Notes: generated by a model from the letters alone, not told the origin. A stretch of 64,000 nucleotides of DNA from Streptomyces tropicalis (GCF_029269835.1 NZ_JARJBB010000004.1:372001-436000); one strand, 5' to 3'; counted from the stretch's first letter, positions 49,832-58,935 are shown. Translations and numbers: made by a program.

Positions 49832-51004
49832 GTGACGGATGCGGGCGGCCCGGCCACCGGGCGGGGTCCCGGGCGCCGTGCCGGTGCGCGCGCACCGGGC
49901 CCGCTCTCGGCGCACGCCCCCCGGATCCGCCCGCGCCCGCGCCCCGTCCCGCCCTCGGCCGCCGCCGAGCGCACGGTGCCCTGGCTGCGCGTCGCCGCCG
50001 CCTACGCCTGGCGGCTCATCCTGGTCGGCGTCGTCGTCTACGGCGTCTTCACGGTCCTCGGCCGCTTCCAGCTCATCGCCTTCGCGCTCTTCCTCGCCCT
50101 GGTCATCACCTCGGTGCTGCGGCCCCTCGCCGACCTGCTGGCCCGCCGGCTGCCGCGCCCGCTGAGCGTCGCCGTGGCCCTGGTGGGAAGCATCCTGATG
50201 CTCTTCACCCTGCTGGCCCTGGTCGGCAATGCCGTCGCGGGGGAGTCCTCCCAGCTCGCGGGGGAGTTCCGCGGCGGGGTCCACCGGATCGAAGTGTGGC
50301 TCCAGAAGCCGCCGTTCCGGCTCGGTCCGGGCAAGCTCTCCGACCTCCAGCGGCAGGTCGTCGCCTATCTCTCCGCCCACCGGGGCAGGCTGCTCAGCAG
50401 CGCGGTCAGCGGCTTCGGGCGGATCGTGGAACTGATCACCGGGGGCGCGCTCGCCGTCTTCGCCTCCGTCTTCTTCATCCACTCCGGCGAACGGCTCTGG
50501 GCCTGGGGCCGCGACCAGTTGCTGCCCGCCCCGGCCCGGCCGGTCTGGGACGCGGCGGGGCACGCGGCCTGGCGCACCTTCGCGGGCTACACCCGCGGCA
50601 TCATCATCGTGGCCGCCACCAACGCCGTGCTCGTGGGCATCGCCCTGTTCGCGCTGCGGGTGCCGCTCGCGCTGCCCCTGACGCTGCTGGAGTTCTTCGC
50701 CACGTTCGTGCCGCTTGTCGGCTCGCCGGTCGCGCTGGGCGTGGCCACCGTGGTCGCCCTCGCCGGGCGGGGCCCGCTCACCGCCGCGGCCGTGCTCGTC
50801 CTCATCGTCGTGATGGGCCAGTTGGAGGGGCACGTCCTGCACCCGGTGGTGATGAGCTGGGCGGTCCGGCTGCATCCGCTGGTCGTGGCCGTGACGGTCA
50901 TCGCCGGCAGTATCGTGGCCGGGGTGATCGGCGCCGTCGTCGCCGTGCCGCTGGTCTCGGTCGCCTGGGCCGTGCTGCGGGCACTGCGCCCGGCACCGCC
51001 CTGA
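49832..51004 (+). CDS. AI-2E family transporter (UPF0118 permease)
   Basis: 390 residues. A 50-residue Arg/Pro-rich start, then about eight membrane helices in the family order: WRLILVGVVVYGVFTVLGRF, LIAFALFLALVITSVLRPLA, SVAVALVGSILMLFTLLALV, an extracytoplasmic helical segment, then the C-terminal set with GYTRGIIIVAATNAVLVGIA and LLEFFATFVPLVGSPVALGV. The GQLEGHVLHPVVMSWAVRLHP stretch is a hallmark. Family members export signals or act as Na+/H+ antiporters; the substrate is unknown. GTG 49832 with GGGAGGC. Confidence 0.9.
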   Translation: MTDAGGPATGRGPGRRAGARAPGPLSAHAPRIRPRPRPVPPSAAAERTVPWLRVAAAYAWRLILVGVVVYGVFTVLGRFQLIAFALFLALVITSVLRPLADLLARRLPRPLSVAVALVGSILMLFTLLALVGNAVAGESSQLAGEFRGGVHRIEVWLQKPPFRLGPGKLSDLQRQVVAYLSAHRGRLLSSAVSGFGRIVELITGGALAVFASVFFIHSGERLWAWGRDQLLPAPARPVWDAAGHAAWRTFAGYTRGIIIVAATNAVLVGIALFALRVPLALPLTLLEFFATFVPLVGSPVALGVATVVALAGRGPLTAAAVLVLIVVMGQLEGHVLHPVVMSWAVRLHPLVVAVTVIAGSIVAGVIGAVVAVPLVSVAWAVLRALRPAPP

Positions 51005-51056
51005 CGGGACGGGCGCGGCGGTTTCCAACCTGTCGCCCGTGCCGCGCGACACGATA

Positions 51057-51161
51057 CGACAGCCCGTCACATCGTGCCGGTCGGCAGGAACCGACAGCCC
51101 GTCACATCGTGCCGTACGGCAGAGATGGACATGCCGTCACATTGTGCCGCGGAGCCCCGAC
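51057..51161. repeat. 35-bp tandem repeat, three units
   Basis: Units start at 51057, 51092 and 51127, exactly 35 bp apart. The core CGACAGCCCGTCACATCGTG is identical in units 1 and 2 and reads GGACATGCCGTCACATTGTG in unit 3. A degenerate further unit may precede (51022-51056). CACGAT (51050-51055) and ATCGTG (51071-51076) are inverted. Non-coding, between convergent genes. Confidence 0.8.
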
Positions 51162-51203
51162 GTCTTCCGCCGCATCGCATCGCGCCGGCCCGAACACGCC
51201 GCA

Positions 51204-51232
51204 GTGTGCGGCTCCGTGACGGAGCCGCACAC
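51204..51232. terminator. Bidirectional terminator
   Basis: GTGTGCGGCTCCG (51204-51216) and CGGAGCCGCACAC (51220-51232) form a perfect 13-bp stem with a 3-nt TGA loop, between the AI-2E permease gene and the Gly-rich protein gene. Confidence 0.85.
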
Positions 51233-51255
51233 CACGACTTTCACCGGATGTGTTC

Positions 51256-51684
51256 TCAGTAGCCGCCGCCGCGGTCCCCATGGCCCCCGAAGCCGCCGCC
51301 GTAGCCGCCGCCGAAGCCACCGTAGCCGCCGCCGAAGCCGCCGTAGCCACCGAAGTCGCCGCGGTCGAAGCCGCCGCGGTCGAAGCCGCGGTTGAAGCCG
51401 CCGTGGTCGAAGTAGCCGCCGCGGCCGCCGAAGTCGAATCCTCGGTAGCCGCCGAAGCGGTAGCCGTGGCCGTAGAAGCAGTTGTCGTCCCAGTTGCCCC
51501 GCCAGTTGTTGTACCAGCCGCAGTCGCGGTGGTCACGGTCGCGGTAGTCGCGGCTGTACTGGTGGGAGTCGTGACCCTGGGTGGTCGCCGAAGCGGTCCC
51601 CGCCGCGCCGATCGCAGCGCCGCCGGCCATCAGAACGCCGATTGCGGAAACCGCGAAGAGGCGCTTCACGCGCTGTGCTCGCAT
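51256..51684 (-). CDS. Secreted Gly/Asp/Tyr/Phe-rich small protein
   Basis: 142 residues. The signal peptide is MRAQRVKRLFAVSAIGVLMA..TASA. The mature part begins with a His/Asp/Arg/Tyr-rich segment (SHQYSRDYRDRDHRDCGWY) holding two Cys (DCGWYNNW, DDNCFYG). Then come about 70 residues of Gly with Phe, Tyr, Asp and Arg (GGFDRGDFGGYGGFGGGYGG). Such composition suggests a structural or surface protein, or one that phase-separates or binds metal. No family is recognised. ATG 51684 with GAAAGG. Confidence 0.85.
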   Translation of the reverse strand: MRAQRVKRLFAVSAIGVLMAGGAAIGAAGTASATTQGHDSHQYSRDYRDRDHRDCGWYNNWRGNWDDNCFYGHGYRFGGYRGFDFGGRGGYFDHGGFNRGFDRGGFDRGDFGGYGGFGGGYGGFGGGYGGGFGGHGDRGGGY

Positions 51685-52386
51685 GGGTATACCTTTCCTT
51701 CCATCGTCTCGGGCCGAACAGATGCCCAAGATGGATGGCCGCCACCGCGTAATGGGATGGTGCGGCGCGGTCGTAGGCGTTGCCGCTGTACTGGAGGAGC
51801 ACGTCTCGGCCCCCGGCACCGCCGTGTCGCCCGCGTAAGCTTCCGTGGGCGGCCGCCGGCGGCCACAGCCCCCTGAGGAGGCCATGCCGGGCGGGATGTG
51901 CCTCGGTTGCGGCTCTCACTTGTAGACGCTAGTCGCCCCGTCGCGAGTCGGCATCTTGAACGGGAAATCAGAACAACAGCCGCGTCCGCGACAGGAATCG
52001 GGCACAGTCCCCCGTCTGACGGGCGGCTCAACCCCGTTGCGGGGATAGGTAGTTCACGCGTCCAGTAAAACGGTGACCTGCTGTGGCGGGACGACCCCGC
52101 ACCGTGTCGTCCCGGCGTTCCGACACCGCCGGCGGTTCCGGTGCGCGGACGGCCCGCACGCGCCGTCCGGACGCGGTCGTGGGACCCGTTCGCCCGGGCG
52201 GCGCAACCCGGTGCCGCGGACGCAGCGGGTGCCCGGGCGGGCCGCCGTGCATGGCAGGGGGGCGCCCAGGGCTGCTCGCAGGCAGGCCCGCGCAACCATC
52301 CGGTGACGCCGTTGAGTTCCCCGTGCCGCAGCTCTCCGTCAGGACCGTCCTCGCTGTGGCTGCCGCCGGACCCGCGGGGGGACCGG
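51685..52386. other. Intergenic region, partly AT-richer, no gene recognised
   Basis: About 700 bp upstream of the Gly-rich secreted protein. 51900-52080 is noticeably AT-richer than its surroundings (for example ATCAGAACAACA, CCAGTAAAACGG) and probably contains promoters. From 52085 on, only Arg-rich frames without family likeness are seen. Confidence 0.4.
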
Positions 52387-52640
52387 CCGGTCGTGCGCGC
52401 CCTGGACGGTGCCGTGGACGTCGGCGCCCGCGGCGCGCTGGAGGCGGCCCTGAGCGCACCGGGGCGCGCCCCGACTCGTCGTCGACCTGACCGGGGTGCG
52501 GCGGGGCCCGCCGTCCGGCGTGGAGGCCCTGCGCCGGTTCTCGGCCTGCTGCGCCGCCGAGCTGCGTACGCTGCGGCCTGCGTCCGGCCCCGACGGCGCC
52601 TCCGCGCCCTGCGTCCGGCCCCGACGGCGCCTCCGCGCCC
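52387..52640 (+). pseudogene. Remnant of a STAS-domain gene, frameshifted
   Basis: VVRALDGAVDVGARGALEAAL reads in one frame and continues after about 52470 in another as APRLVVDLTGVRRGPPSGVE, then ALRRFSACCAAELRTL. Together they look like an anti-sigma antagonist (STAS) domain broken by one frameshift. A 31-bp exact duplication, not a multiple of three, lies just beyond (52578-52639) and shifts the frame again. No convincing start or ribosome site. Confidence 0.5.
52578..52639. repeat. 31-bp perfect tandem duplication
   Basis: CTGCGTCCGGCCCCGACGGC.. occupies 52578-52608 and is repeated exactly at 52609-52639. A recent duplication in non-functional sequence. Confidence 0.9.
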
Positions 52641-52979
52641 TGCACGGCGCCGGCCGCTGTCCCGGACCGGAATGGCACCCGTCGCCGCCCGCCGCCCTCA
52701 CCGCGACGCCCGAGGTGTCCGAGGACGGTGCTGCCCGGTCCGGGGCGGAGCCGAGCGTGCCGCCCGCCGAGCAGGCCCGGCGCGGGAAACTGCTGGAACT
52801 CCGGTACGCGCTGCGCGGCCGGGCCGCCGTCGCCCGGGCCCGCACCCCGGCCCCCGGGGTCCGCACCCCACACCCCGGATCCCGGACCCCGGGTCCAAAC
52901 CCCGGCCCCGGGCCCGGACCTGCGTCCCCGTCCAGGCCCGTCACGCACCCGATCCGCCCGTCAGGGAGGGCAGACCAGG

Positions 52980-55484
52980 TCACCCCCCGAGGTGGCGTTC
53001 CATCCAGTCGGCCGCGGCGCGGCGGAAGGCGCGCCGGTTGTCCGCGCGCCGGAAGTCGTGGCCCTCCTCGCGCAGCACCAGGAGTTCCGCCTCCAGCCCG
53101 CGCTCCCGGGCCGCCCGGACGAACTGCTCCGACTCGCCCGGGGGCACGTTCGTGTCGTGCTCGCCGTGCACCGTCAGCACCGGCACGCGCAGCGCGTCCA
53201 CCCGGCTCATCGGCGAGAGCGAGCGCAGCAGCTCGCGGTCGCGCTCCGGATGCCCGTACTTGTGCGCCGCGGACTCCGCGATCCACGGCTCGGTGCCCGC
53301 GAAGAAGGTCGCGAAGTCCGACATCCCGCAGACCGCGACACCGGTGCGGAACAGCTCCGGATGCCACACCAGCGAGGCCATCGTGAGGTAGCCGCCGTAC
53401 GAGCGGCCCATCACCGCCAGCCGTCGCGGATCGGCGAGCCCGGCCAGGACCACGTGGGCGGCGCAGGCGGCCACGTCCTCGATGGCGGCGAACCGGCCCG
53501 TGCCGAGGTCGGCGTCGACGAAGGAGCGGCCGTGCCCCGAGGAGCCGCGCACGTCGGGGGCGAACACGTCCAGGCCCCGGCCCAGCAGCTCGTGGTAGAG
53601 CGGGTCGAAGGTGGGGCGTTCCTGCTCCTCCGGGCCGCCGTGCAGGTGCAGGACGCACGGGGCGGGCTCGCCGGGGGAGCGGCCCGCGGCCCGGTAGTAC
53701 CAGCCGCCCAGGCCCAGCCCGTCCCGGGCGACGGGATGCACCGGCACCGGACGCACCGGGGGGCGCCCGCCGGGCACGGTCTCCTCGTCGGTCGCGGACC
53801 ACGGGGTGCGCAGGGCGGCGCCCGGCGGCAGCCACCAGATGCCGGGGCGGCGCTGCGAGCCGGACAGCGCGACCACCGGGGCGTCCGCGTCCGCGGTGAG
53901 GGCCACCCTGGTGACGACCTCGTGCGGCAGGGAGACCCTCCGCGTGGGCCCGAGCGCCGCCGCCCGCCCGTCGGGCCCCGCGCCGTCCTCCGCCCCTGCG
54001 CCGTCCTCCGGCTCCCGACCGTCGAACGGGTGGCTCTCCGCGCCGGTCGTGGCCGGGGACAGCGCGGACACCTCCAGCTCGCTGACGCCCCGTACGTTCC
54101 ACGACAGGGTGGCGCCGAGGCCGCTGCGGTCCAGCGTCAGCAGCTCCAGGCCGCAGCCCTCCCGCTCCGCGGCGACGGTCAGCGACCGCCTCCGCCCCGC
54201 GGAGTCCAGCCGGACGGCGTACAGGGCCGCGTACTCCCGGCCGTGGTCACTGCGCAGCCACAGGGTACGGCCGTCCGGCGCGAAGCCGCCGATCCACGGA
54301 TCGGCGTCGGCCACGCGCACCCTGCACATCACCCGCAGGTCGCGGGTGCGCACCACCAGCGCCTCCCGGCGGCCCCGCGGTCCCCGCCGCACCAGGGCCA
54401 GCCGTCCGTCCCGGCTCACGTCGCACACGCGGAGCGTGGCGGCCGCCCGTTCGCTCGCCACCAGCACCGGGGCCGAGGCGCCGTCCGGGTCGACGAGGTA
54501 CGCCGACAGCGTCTTGGGGGAGGGCTCGGCGGACAGCGTCCGCGCCCCGGGGGCGGTGAGGGAGGCGCCGGACAGGTCGTACGGCGGGACGGCGCCGCCG
54601 CCCGGTCCGGCCGCCGCGCGTGAGGTGTCCCGCGGCCCGACGGGGATCCAGGAGCCGGCCGGGACCTGGGCGACGGCGCCGAGGCGGGCCGGGGGCGGTT
54701 CCAGCTCGCCGTGGCCCGGCTCCGGGATCGCCTCGGCGACGGTCACCGCGAGCGCCGACCCGTCGTGCTGCCAGCAGCCCAGGTGCGCGGAGCTGTCCGG
54801 CTCCCCACCCGCCAGGAGCCGGCGGCCGGTGCCGTCGGGGCGTACGCACAGCACCCGCGTGTGCTCGCCGCCGCCGGGAGCGGTGGTGTAGGCGATCCAG
54901 CGGCCGTCGGGCGACCAGGACACCTCCGTCACCGGATGCGGGTCGCCGTCGAGGAGGTGGGCCTCGCCGCCGTCGACGGGCCCCACCCAGAGCTGCGGCA
55001 CCCCGGCCCGGTCGCATATGAAGGCGACGAAGCGGCCGCCGGGGTCCACCGACGGGTACCAGCAGCCGTGCGCGGTCAGCAGCGTCGGCGTCTCGTGCGG
55101 GGCCGCCGTGTCGGGCAGCGGCACCGCCGCAGGGGCGGGACGCGCCGTCCCCGCGGCCTCCTCGGCCCGCTCCCCGCCGGATCGCGCGTCGACCCGGAAG
55201 GCCCGTACGCGGCCTGCCGCTCCCGAACCCGCGACCGGACCGTCGTCGTCCTCGCCGTGGCGGTGGCCGTTGCCGTGGCTGAGTCCGTCGCCGTGGACGT
55301 CCGGCGGCCCGGGCGCACCCGGGGAGCCCCGGGCGGGCTCCTCCCCGGCCGGGGCCCCGGGGGGCGGCGTGGCGGGCGCCGAGGGGCCCGCGGCGTCGCC
55401 GTCCGCCGTCCCCGGCTCCGGAGCGGACGGGAACGGCGCCGGTGCCGGCGCGCCGGTCAGCGGATTCCGTGCGTCTGCAGCCAT
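52980..55484 (-). CDS. S9 family prolyl oligopeptidase / acylaminoacyl peptidase
   Basis: About 834 residues. The first ~125 residues are Pro/Gly/Ala-rich. A beta-propeller part (~130-530) has repeats such as VTEVSWSPDGRWIAYTT and DPWIGGFAPDGRTLW. The C-terminal alpha/beta hydrolase has the nucleophile in GRSYGGYLT, Asp in HGEHDTNVPP and His in EEGHDFRRADN, with HLHGGPEEQERPTF as oxyanion region. It cleaves short peptides. ATG 55484 lies inside the end of the amidotransferase gene with GGAG upstream; the 28-bp overlap means the two are expressed together. A GTG at 55508 is also possible. Confidence 0.92.
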   Translation of the reverse strand: MAADARNPLTGAPAPAPFPSAPEPGTADGDAAGPSAPATPPPGAPAGEEPARGSPGAPGPPDVHGDGLSHGNGHRHGEDDDGPVAGSGAAGRVRAFRVDARSGGERAEEAAGTARPAPAAVPLPDTAAPHETPTLLTAHGCWYPSVDPGGRFVAFICDRAGVPQLWVGPVDGGEAHLLDGDPHPVTEVSWSPDGRWIAYTTAPGGGEHTRVLCVRPDGTGRRLLAGGEPDSSAHLGCWQHDGSALAVTVAEAIPEPGHGELEPPPARLGAVAQVPAGSWIPVGPRDTSRAAAGPGGGAVPPYDLSGASLTAPGARTLSAEPSPKTLSAYLVDPDGASAPVLVASERAAATLRVCDVSRDGRLALVRRGPRGRREALVVRTRDLRVMCRVRVADADPWIGGFAPDGRTLWLRSDHGREYAALYAVRLDSAGRRRSLTVAAEREGCGLELLTLDRSGLGATLSWNVRGVSELEVSALSPATTGAESHPFDGREPEDGAGAEDGAGPDGRAAALGPTRRVSLPHEVVTRVALTADADAPVVALSGSQRRPGIWWLPPGAALRTPWSATDEETVPGGRPPVRPVPVHPVARDGLGLGGWYYRAAGRSPGEPAPCVLHLHGGPEEQERPTFDPLYHELLGRGLDVFAPDVRGSSGHGRSFVDADLGTGRFAAIEDVAACAAHVVLAGLADPRRLAVMGRSYGGYLTMASLVWHPELFRTGVAVCGMSDFATFFAGTEPWIAESAAHKYGHPERDRELLRSLSPMSRVDALRVPVLTVHGEHDTNVPPGESEQFVRAARERGLEAELLVLREEGHDFRRADNRRAFRRAAADWMERHLGG

Positions 55485-57241
55485 ATCTCCAGCAAAGCTA
55501 CCTGCCACAGGGTGTTCGCCCCCCGCTTCGTGCGGTGCGCGTTGGGCGCTGCGAGCAGTTCGGCGACGTAGTCCTGACGGAACAGGCCCCGGTTCGCGGC
55601 CTCGGGGGCGGTGAGCGCCTCGCGGACCCGCTGCAGGACCGGCCCGGCCATGTGCTTGATCGCCGGCACCGGGAAGTAGCCCTTGGGCCGGTCCACGACC
55701 TCGCGCGGCAGGACTTGGCGGCCGGCGGCCTTCAGGACGCCCTTGCCGCCGTCCGCGAGCTTGAGCTCCGGCGGGCAGGCGGCGGCCAGTTCGACCAGCT
55801 CGTGGTCGAGGAACGGCACCCGGGCCTCCAGGCCCCAGTCCATGGTCATGTTGTCGACGCGCTTGACCGGGTCGTCGATCATCATCACGTGCGTGTCCAG
55901 CCGCAGGTCCGCGTCGAGCGCGGTGAGCGCGCCCGGAGCCGCGACGTGCGACCGCACGAAGTCGCCGGAGAAGTCCCGCTCCGGCAGCGCTCCGGGGTCG
56001 AGCATGCGGGCGAGGTCGGCGTGCGGACGGTCGAAGTAGACGTCGGTGTACGCCTCGGCGGCCCGCTCCCGGGGGACCCGGGACATGGCCGGGTACCAGT
56101 GGTAGCCGGCGAACACCTCGTCCGCACCCTGGCCGCTCTGCACCACCTTGACCTCCTTGGCCACCTGCTCGGACAGCAGGTGGAAGGCGACCACGTCATG
56201 GCTGATCATGGGTTCGCTCATGGCGAGGACCGCGTCGTCCAGGGCGGTGGAGACCCGGTCGGAGGGCACCATCAGCTGGTGGTGGTCGGTGACGAAGTGC
56301 CGCGCCACCAGGTCGGAGTAGGGGAACTCGTCGCCCTCCTCGCCGCCCTCCGCCTCGAAGCCGACGCTGAAGGTGGCCAGGTCCGTCTGCCCCTGCTCGG
56401 CGAGCAGTGCCACGATGAGGCTGGAGTCCAGGCCGCCCGACAGCAGCACGCCCACCGGGACGTCGGCCACCATCCGCCGGCGCACGGCCGTGCGCAGGGC
56501 GTCGAGGACCGCGTCCGTCCAGTCGTCGGCGTCCATGGCGGCGTCCCCGGGCCGGCGCACGTAGCCGGGCTGCCAGTAGCGGTGGTCACGGTGCGTGCCG
56601 TCCGGCTCCACCACCCGCACTGTGGCGGGCGGCAGTTTGCGCACCCCGCGCAGGATGGTGTGCGGCGCGGCCACGGTCGCGTGCCAGCTGAGGTACTGGT
56701 GCAGGGCGACGGTGTCGATCCCGGTGTCCACGCCGCCGGCGGCCAGCAGCGCCGGCAGCGACGACGCGAACCGCAGCCGGCCGGGGGCCCGGGCGAGGTA
56801 CAGGGGCTTGATGCCGAGGCGGTCGCGGGCCAGCACCAGGCGCCCGCTGTCCTGCTCGGCGATCGCGAAGGCGAACATGCCGTGGAAGCGGTCCACGCAC
56901 GAGGTGCCCCACTCCCGGTACGCCTTCAGCACCACCTCGGTGTCCGAGCCGGAGAAGAACCGGTGGCCGAGGGCGGTCAGCTCCGCGCGCAGCTCCCGGT
57001 AGTTGTAGACGCAGCCGTTGAAGACGCCGGCGATCCGCGCCGCCGGGTCGGCCATCGGCTGGGCGCCGCTCTCCGACAGGTCGATGATCTTCAGCCGGCG
57101 GTGGCCGAGGGCGACGGCACCCTGGGCCCACACGCCGCGGCCGTCGGGTCCGCGGGGTGCGAGCCGGTCGGTCATCCGCTCGACCGCCGCCAGATCGGGT
57201 TGTCCGCCGTCGAAGCGGACCTCTCCGCTGAGTCCGCACAT
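55457..57241 (-). CDS. N-acetylglutaminylglutamine-type amidotransferase (asparagine synthase family)
   Basis: 594 residues. Cys2 (MCGLSGEVRFDGG) is the glutaminase nucleophile; LAPRGPDGRGVW and HRRLKIIDLSESGAQPM complete that domain. The synthetase domain has the ATP loop LLSGGLDSSLIVALLA and SGQGADEVFAGYHWYP. The sequence is closest in pattern to AsnO of the N-acetylglutaminylglutamine amide osmolyte pathway rather than to housekeeping AsnB. The usual partner synthetase (ngg) is not seen; a carboxylate-amine ligase is the upstream neighbour. ATG 57241 with GGGAGGTC. Confidence 0.9.
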   Translation of the reverse strand: MCGLSGEVRFDGGQPDLAAVERMTDRLAPRGPDGRGVWAQGAVALGHRRLKIIDLSESGAQPMADPAARIAGVFNGCVYNYRELRAELTALGHRFFSGSDTEVVLKAYREWGTSCVDRFHGMFAFAIAEQDSGRLVLARDRLGIKPLYLARAPGRLRFASSLPALLAAGGVDTGIDTVALHQYLSWHATVAAPHTILRGVRKLPPATVRVVEPDGTHRDHRYWQPGYVRRPGDAAMDADDWTDAVLDALRTAVRRRMVADVPVGVLLSGGLDSSLIVALLAEQGQTDLATFSVGFEAEGGEEGDEFPYSDLVARHFVTDHHQLMVPSDRVSTALDDAVLAMSEPMISHDVVAFHLLSEQVAKEVKVVQSGQGADEVFAGYHWYPAMSRVPRERAAEAYTDVYFDRPHADLARMLDPGALPERDFSGDFVRSHVAAPGALTALDADLRLDTHVMMIDDPVKRVDNMTMDWGLEARVPFLDHELVELAAACPPELKLADGGKGVLKAAGRQVLPREVVDRPKGYFPVPAIKHMAGPVLQRVREALTAPEAANRGLFRQDYVAELLAAPNAHRTKRGANTLWQVALLEIWLQTHGIR

Positions 57242-57516
57242 CGGGCGGACCTCCCTTCGGTGGACCCCTCCGGCGCGGCCGCGGCCGCCGCCGGGGGAGT
57301 GGGGGCGTGGGACGTGTGAAGGACGGGCCGCGCGCGGGCCGGGGCCGGCGGGCCGCTGCCGGCGGGCCGGGCGCGGCCGGGCGCGGCCGGGACGCCGCCG
57401 TGGCGGACGCCGTGCTGCGCGCGGGCCGCTCCGGTGCGCGGTCCGTGCGCGGGCGCCGCCGGGCGCGGTGGCGTCCGGTGCGGGCTCCTGGCCGGTGTGC
57501 ACGGTCCCGGGGCGGG

Positions 57517-58728
57517 TCAGGCGCCCGCGCCCTTGACGGCCGGGCGGGGACTGCCGGGGCGTCCGGCTCCGCGCACACCGCGGGGGCCCTGGGCCCGTGC
57601 GGGGGCGGTGCTGCGGGAGGCCGGGGCGGCGGCCCGCGGGGCGGTCGCGCCACGGGTCTCGGCCACCATCAGGTCCACACTGGCGAGCAGGTCGTCGGCC
57701 TCGGCGGCGCGCCGCAGCCGCTGGGCCGCCGTGCCGTCGGCCAGGGCCTGTGCCAGCAGCGCACGCACGGCCTCCCAGTCGCCGGAGGCCTCCAGCGCGG
57801 GGCGCAGCCGCGCGAGCATCCCCTCCAGGACGGAGCGGGCCGGCACGGCGCGCCGGGTGAGCGGGTCCACCAGGGGTCCTTCGAGGCCGGAGCGGGCGGC
57901 CCGCCAGGCGGCGGCGCGCAGCCACTCGTGGTGCCCGTCGCACTGCGGGCCGTCCCCGCGGGCCAGCCGGTCGCACGCGTCCCGGACCAGGGCACGGAAC
58001 AGCCCGGTGATCAGCACGACCGTCTCCACCCGGGGACACGCGTCGCAGATCCGCAGCTCCAGGGTCCGCTGGTGCGCGGAGGGCCGTACGTCGTGGTAGA
58101 CCATCCCGGCGTCGCTGATGACGCCCGAGCGGATCAGCTCCTGGAGTGCCGCGTCGTAGGCGGCCGCGTCGGGATGGCAGCCGGCGGGGCCCGCGGTGGG
58201 CCAGCGCTGCCACAGCATCGTCCGCCAGCTCGCGTAGCCGGTGTCGGAGCCGAGCCAGAACGGCGAGCTGGCGGACAGCGCCAGCAGCGGCGGCAGCCAC
58301 GGCGACACCAGGCAGACGGCGCGGACCGCGGTGTCCCGGTCGGGCACGTCGACGTGGACCTGCGCGCTGCAGATGAGCTGCTCGTCGGCGACCCTGCGGT
58401 ACTCGTCGACCATGCGCCGGTAGCGGGCGTCGGCGGTGACGTCCCGGGAGGTGACGTCGGCGAGCGGGACGGTGCCGGCGGCCACCACGGACAGGCCGAG
58501 CGAGGCGGCCGCCGCGTCGAGCCGGCGGCGGGCCGAGGCCAGGTCCGCGTGGAGCGCGTCGAGGGTGCCGTGCACGCGGCTGTTGCTCTCCACCACCGAC
58601 TGCTGCAGCTCTGTGGTGAAGCCGGGCCCGTCCAGGCGGTCCAGCACGGCGCGGGCGCGGGGGACGAGCCGCCCGCTCTCCACGTCCAGCACGTGGAACT
58701 CTTCCTCTGCACCGATGCGCAACGTCAC
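57517..58728 (-). CDS. Carboxylate-amine ligase (YbdK / GCS2 glutamate-cysteine ligase family)
   Basis: 403 residues from GTG 58728 (VTLRIGAEEEFHVLD); an in-frame ATG at 58860 with GGAG would add 44 residues. The ATP and Mg site is in IGAEEEFHVLD, with QQSVVESNSRVHG, SAQVHVDVPDRDTAVR, SSPFWLGSDTGYASWR and HQRTLELRICDACP as family marks. Members form a gamma-glutamyl or similar amide bond; weak GCL activity is known for YbdK. The C-terminal 50 residues are Pro/Ala/Arg-rich. It stands 275 bp upstream of the amidotransferase gene on the same strand. Confidence 0.9.
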   Translation of the reverse strand: MTLRIGAEEEFHVLDVESGRLVPRARAVLDRLDGPGFTTELQQSVVESNSRVHGTLDALHADLASARRRLDAAAASLGLSVVAAGTVPLADVTSRDVTADARYRRMVDEYRRVADEQLICSAQVHVDVPDRDTAVRAVCLVSPWLPPLLALSASSPFWLGSDTGYASWRTMLWQRWPTAGPAGCHPDAAAYDAALQELIRSGVISDAGMVYHDVRPSAHQRTLELRICDACPRVETVVLITGLFRALVRDACDRLARGDGPQCDGHHEWLRAAAWRAARSGLEGPLVDPLTRRAVPARSVLEGMLARLRPALEASGDWEAVRALLAQALADGTAAQRLRRAAEADDLLASVDLMVAETRGATAPRAAAPASRSTAPARAQGPRGVRGAGRPGSPRPAVKGAGA

Positions 58729-58935
58729 GTCGTCCCCTTGGGTCGTGCTCCTGGCCGGCCTCCGGGAACCGGGCTCGGGGGCCCGTCCGTCCGCGACCGC
58801 GCGGGACGGACCGCCCGAGTACCCCGGCCCGGGCTCCGCGAGACCTTCTTCCTGCAGCATCTGTACTCCAGCTTTCTCAGATGAGCGCGGCAGGGGCTGT
58901 GGAGGCAGCCGGTGCACGGCCGCCGCCCGGCGGTC

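Noticed and set aside
51057..51161. CRISPR array
   Set aside because: The 35-bp units have no unique spacers of constant length between invariant repeats, and there are no cas genes.
51256..51876. A plus-strand Ala/Val/Glu-rich frame, antisense to the Gly-rich protein
   Set aside because: It simply mirrors the GGY/GGF codons of the minus-strand gene, which has a signal peptide and ribosome site.
52028..52948. A 306-codon minus-strand frame opposite the STAS remnant
   Set aside because: Gly/Arg/Pro-rich without recognisable domain, and its frame includes the 31-bp duplication. The STAS pattern on the other strand is more convincing.
55457..57241. Housekeeping asparagine synthetase AsnB
   Set aside because: Sequence pattern and neighbours (carboxylate-amine ligase, peptidase) fit the N-acetylglutaminylglutamine amide-type enzyme better, although asparagine synthesis is not excluded.
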